A stretch of 64,000 nt of DNA from Clostridia bacterium (lineage in GTDB: Bacteria > Bacillota > Clostridia > TANB77 > UBA1234). The stretch's first letter is position 1; each line of letters starts with the position of its first letter. A program made the position numbers and the translations under genes. The notes under the pieces are model-generated. The model worked only from the letters and a program-made list of their open reading frames with translations. It had not been told where the DNA came from and did no database searches. Location: the NCBI GenBank assembly GCA_900765095.1, contig CAAFRB010000022.1, positions 33,462-97,461 of the forward strand. The letters are read 5' to 3'. Of this stretch, positions 63,267 to 64,000 are shown piece after piece.

Positions 63267-64000
63267 TTATTTATCTAACAAACATGCTATTCCTGGTAAA
63301 GTCTTTCCTTCTATAAATTCTAATGATGCACCGCCGCCAGTTGAAACGTGTGTCATTTTAGAAGCAAGACCAGCTTTTTCGACAGCAGCAGCACTATCGC
63401 CACCACCAATTATTGTAACTGCATCCTCATTTTCCGCAAGTGCTTCAGCTATAGCATTTGTTCCTTTTGCAAACTTATCTATTTCAAAAAATCCTACTGG
63501 TCCGTTCCATATAATAGTTTTGTACTCTTTTATTGCATCTGTAAATGTCTTTATTGATTCAGGTCCAATATCTAAACCTTCAAGTCCGTCAGGAATATTA
63601 TCAGATGAACATACTACTGTTTCTGCATCTTGTGAAGGTTCTTTTGCACACAAAGTATCAACTGGGAAATATAATTTAACGTTCTTTTCTTTTGCTTTAG
63701 CAAGAATTTCTTTTGCTAAATCTAGCTTATCTAGTTCGCAGATAGAATTACCAATATTTCCGCCTTTTGCCTTTGCAAATGTATATGTCATTCCACCGCC
63801 AATCATCAATCCATCAACTTTATCCAACAAATTCTCTATAACACCAATTTTTGTTGAAACCTTAGAACCTCCTAGTATTGCCAAGAATGGTCTTTTGGGA
63901 TTATTTAGTGCATCACCCATTATTCCAATCTCTTTTTGAATTAGGTAACCACAAACAGCTGGTAAATAATTTGCAACACCTGCTGTTGAAGCGTGTGCTC
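63267..64000 (-). CDS. pgk: Phosphoglycerate kinase, C-terminal part (cut by window edge)
   Basis: The reading frame runs to the window edge, so about the N-terminal 40% is missing. The visible part begins at HASTAGVANYLPAVCGYL, followed by KRPFLAILGGSKVSTKI, TWNGPVG-type IIWNGPVGFFEID and GGGDSAAAVEKAG near the ATP site, ending at CLLDK. All C-terminal motifs are present. It is 24 bases upstream of tpiA. Confidence 0.98.
   Translation of the reverse strand, partial: AHASTAGVANYLPAVCGYLIQKEIGIMGDALNNPKRPFLAILGGSKVSTKIGVIENLLDKVDGLMIGGGMTYTFAKAKGGNIGNSICELDKLDLAKEILAKAKEKNVKLYFPVDTLCAKEPSQDAETVVCSSDNIPDGLEGLDIGPESIKTFTDAIKEYKTIIWNGPVGFFEIDKFAKGTNAIAEALAENEDAVTIIGGGDSAAAVEKAGLASKMTHVSTGGGASLEFIEGKTLPGIACLLDK

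Overview
The window is low-G+C DNA from a spore-forming, Gram-positive-type Clostridia. The evidence is T-rich codon use, SpoVG, SpoVM, a BofC-like protein, a SleB-type hydrolase, SLH-domain surface proteins, AddAB rather than RecBCD, a four-domain S1 protein and a zinc-binding L28. I cannot name the species. Most genes lie on the minus strand. The plus-strand genes are an Smr protein, a DUF1980-like lipid-anchored or membrane-anchored protein, murC, a DUF1540 protein, a ClpE-like unfoldase, an McrB-like GTPase and nth. I found no rRNA, tRNA, CRISPR array, transposase or prophage.

Layout. 1-7 kb: anti-sigma and ECF sigma pair, Smr protein, tgt, queA, typA and an S1-family gene. 7-10.8 kb: three ankyrin-repeat genes in two related cassettes, placed between the S1 gene and plsC-cmk, a stretch that is usually tighter in Firmicutes. 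12.3-18.5 kb: a 1,826-residue secreted protein and a small SLH protein. 18.7-23 kb: membrane protein, spoVG, murC and an mreB/mbl gene. 23-34 kb: addB and addA split by palindromic repeats, then scpB, rlmB, a zinc-dependent phospholipase C-like gene and lepA. 34-45 kb: acyl-CoA synthetase, pilin-like protein, DUF1540 protein, UDP-sugar pyrophosphorylase, argS, cca and a ClpE-like gene. 45-54.5 kb: BofC-like gene, a frameshifted comEC, SH3 protein, sigA, dnaG, a small zinc ribbon and recG. 54.6-57.2 kb: an orphan EVE-McrB GTPase flanked by two related four-helix membrane proteins. 57.4-60.9 kb: rpmB, spoVM, a broken small membrane gene, nth, sleB-like gene, and an oapA-like gene preceded by a structured region of about 540 nt that fits OLE RNA. 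61-64 kb: gpmI, tpiA and pgk (cut by the window edge), the lower glycolysis cluster.

Main points of interest. (1) A probable OLE RNA-OapA unit: the RNA has a good promoter and a perfect 10-bp closing stem. (2) A solo EVE-McrB gene with no visible mcrC, divergently transcribed from back-to-back promoters with a four-helix membrane protein that has a paralogue on the other side. (3) Duplicated ankyrin cassettes whose 5' leaders share a 10-residue leader peptide, a ribosome-binding site inside a hairpin, and a near-consensus promoter. (4) A hairpin that buries the cmk ribosome-binding site and also looks like a terminator. (5) Sigma-H-like promoters before spoVG and dnaG-sigA. (6) Two families of palindromic dispersed repeats. 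(7) Several single-base frameshifts of the same sense, which may be real decay or sequence errors.

Several accessory genes (ankyrin genes, two membrane proteins, zinc ribbon) are visibly richer in G+C than their neighbours, and each has its own 17-bp-spaced promoter and a hairpin terminator, which suggests acquisition as small self-contained cassettes. All composition statements are by eye.
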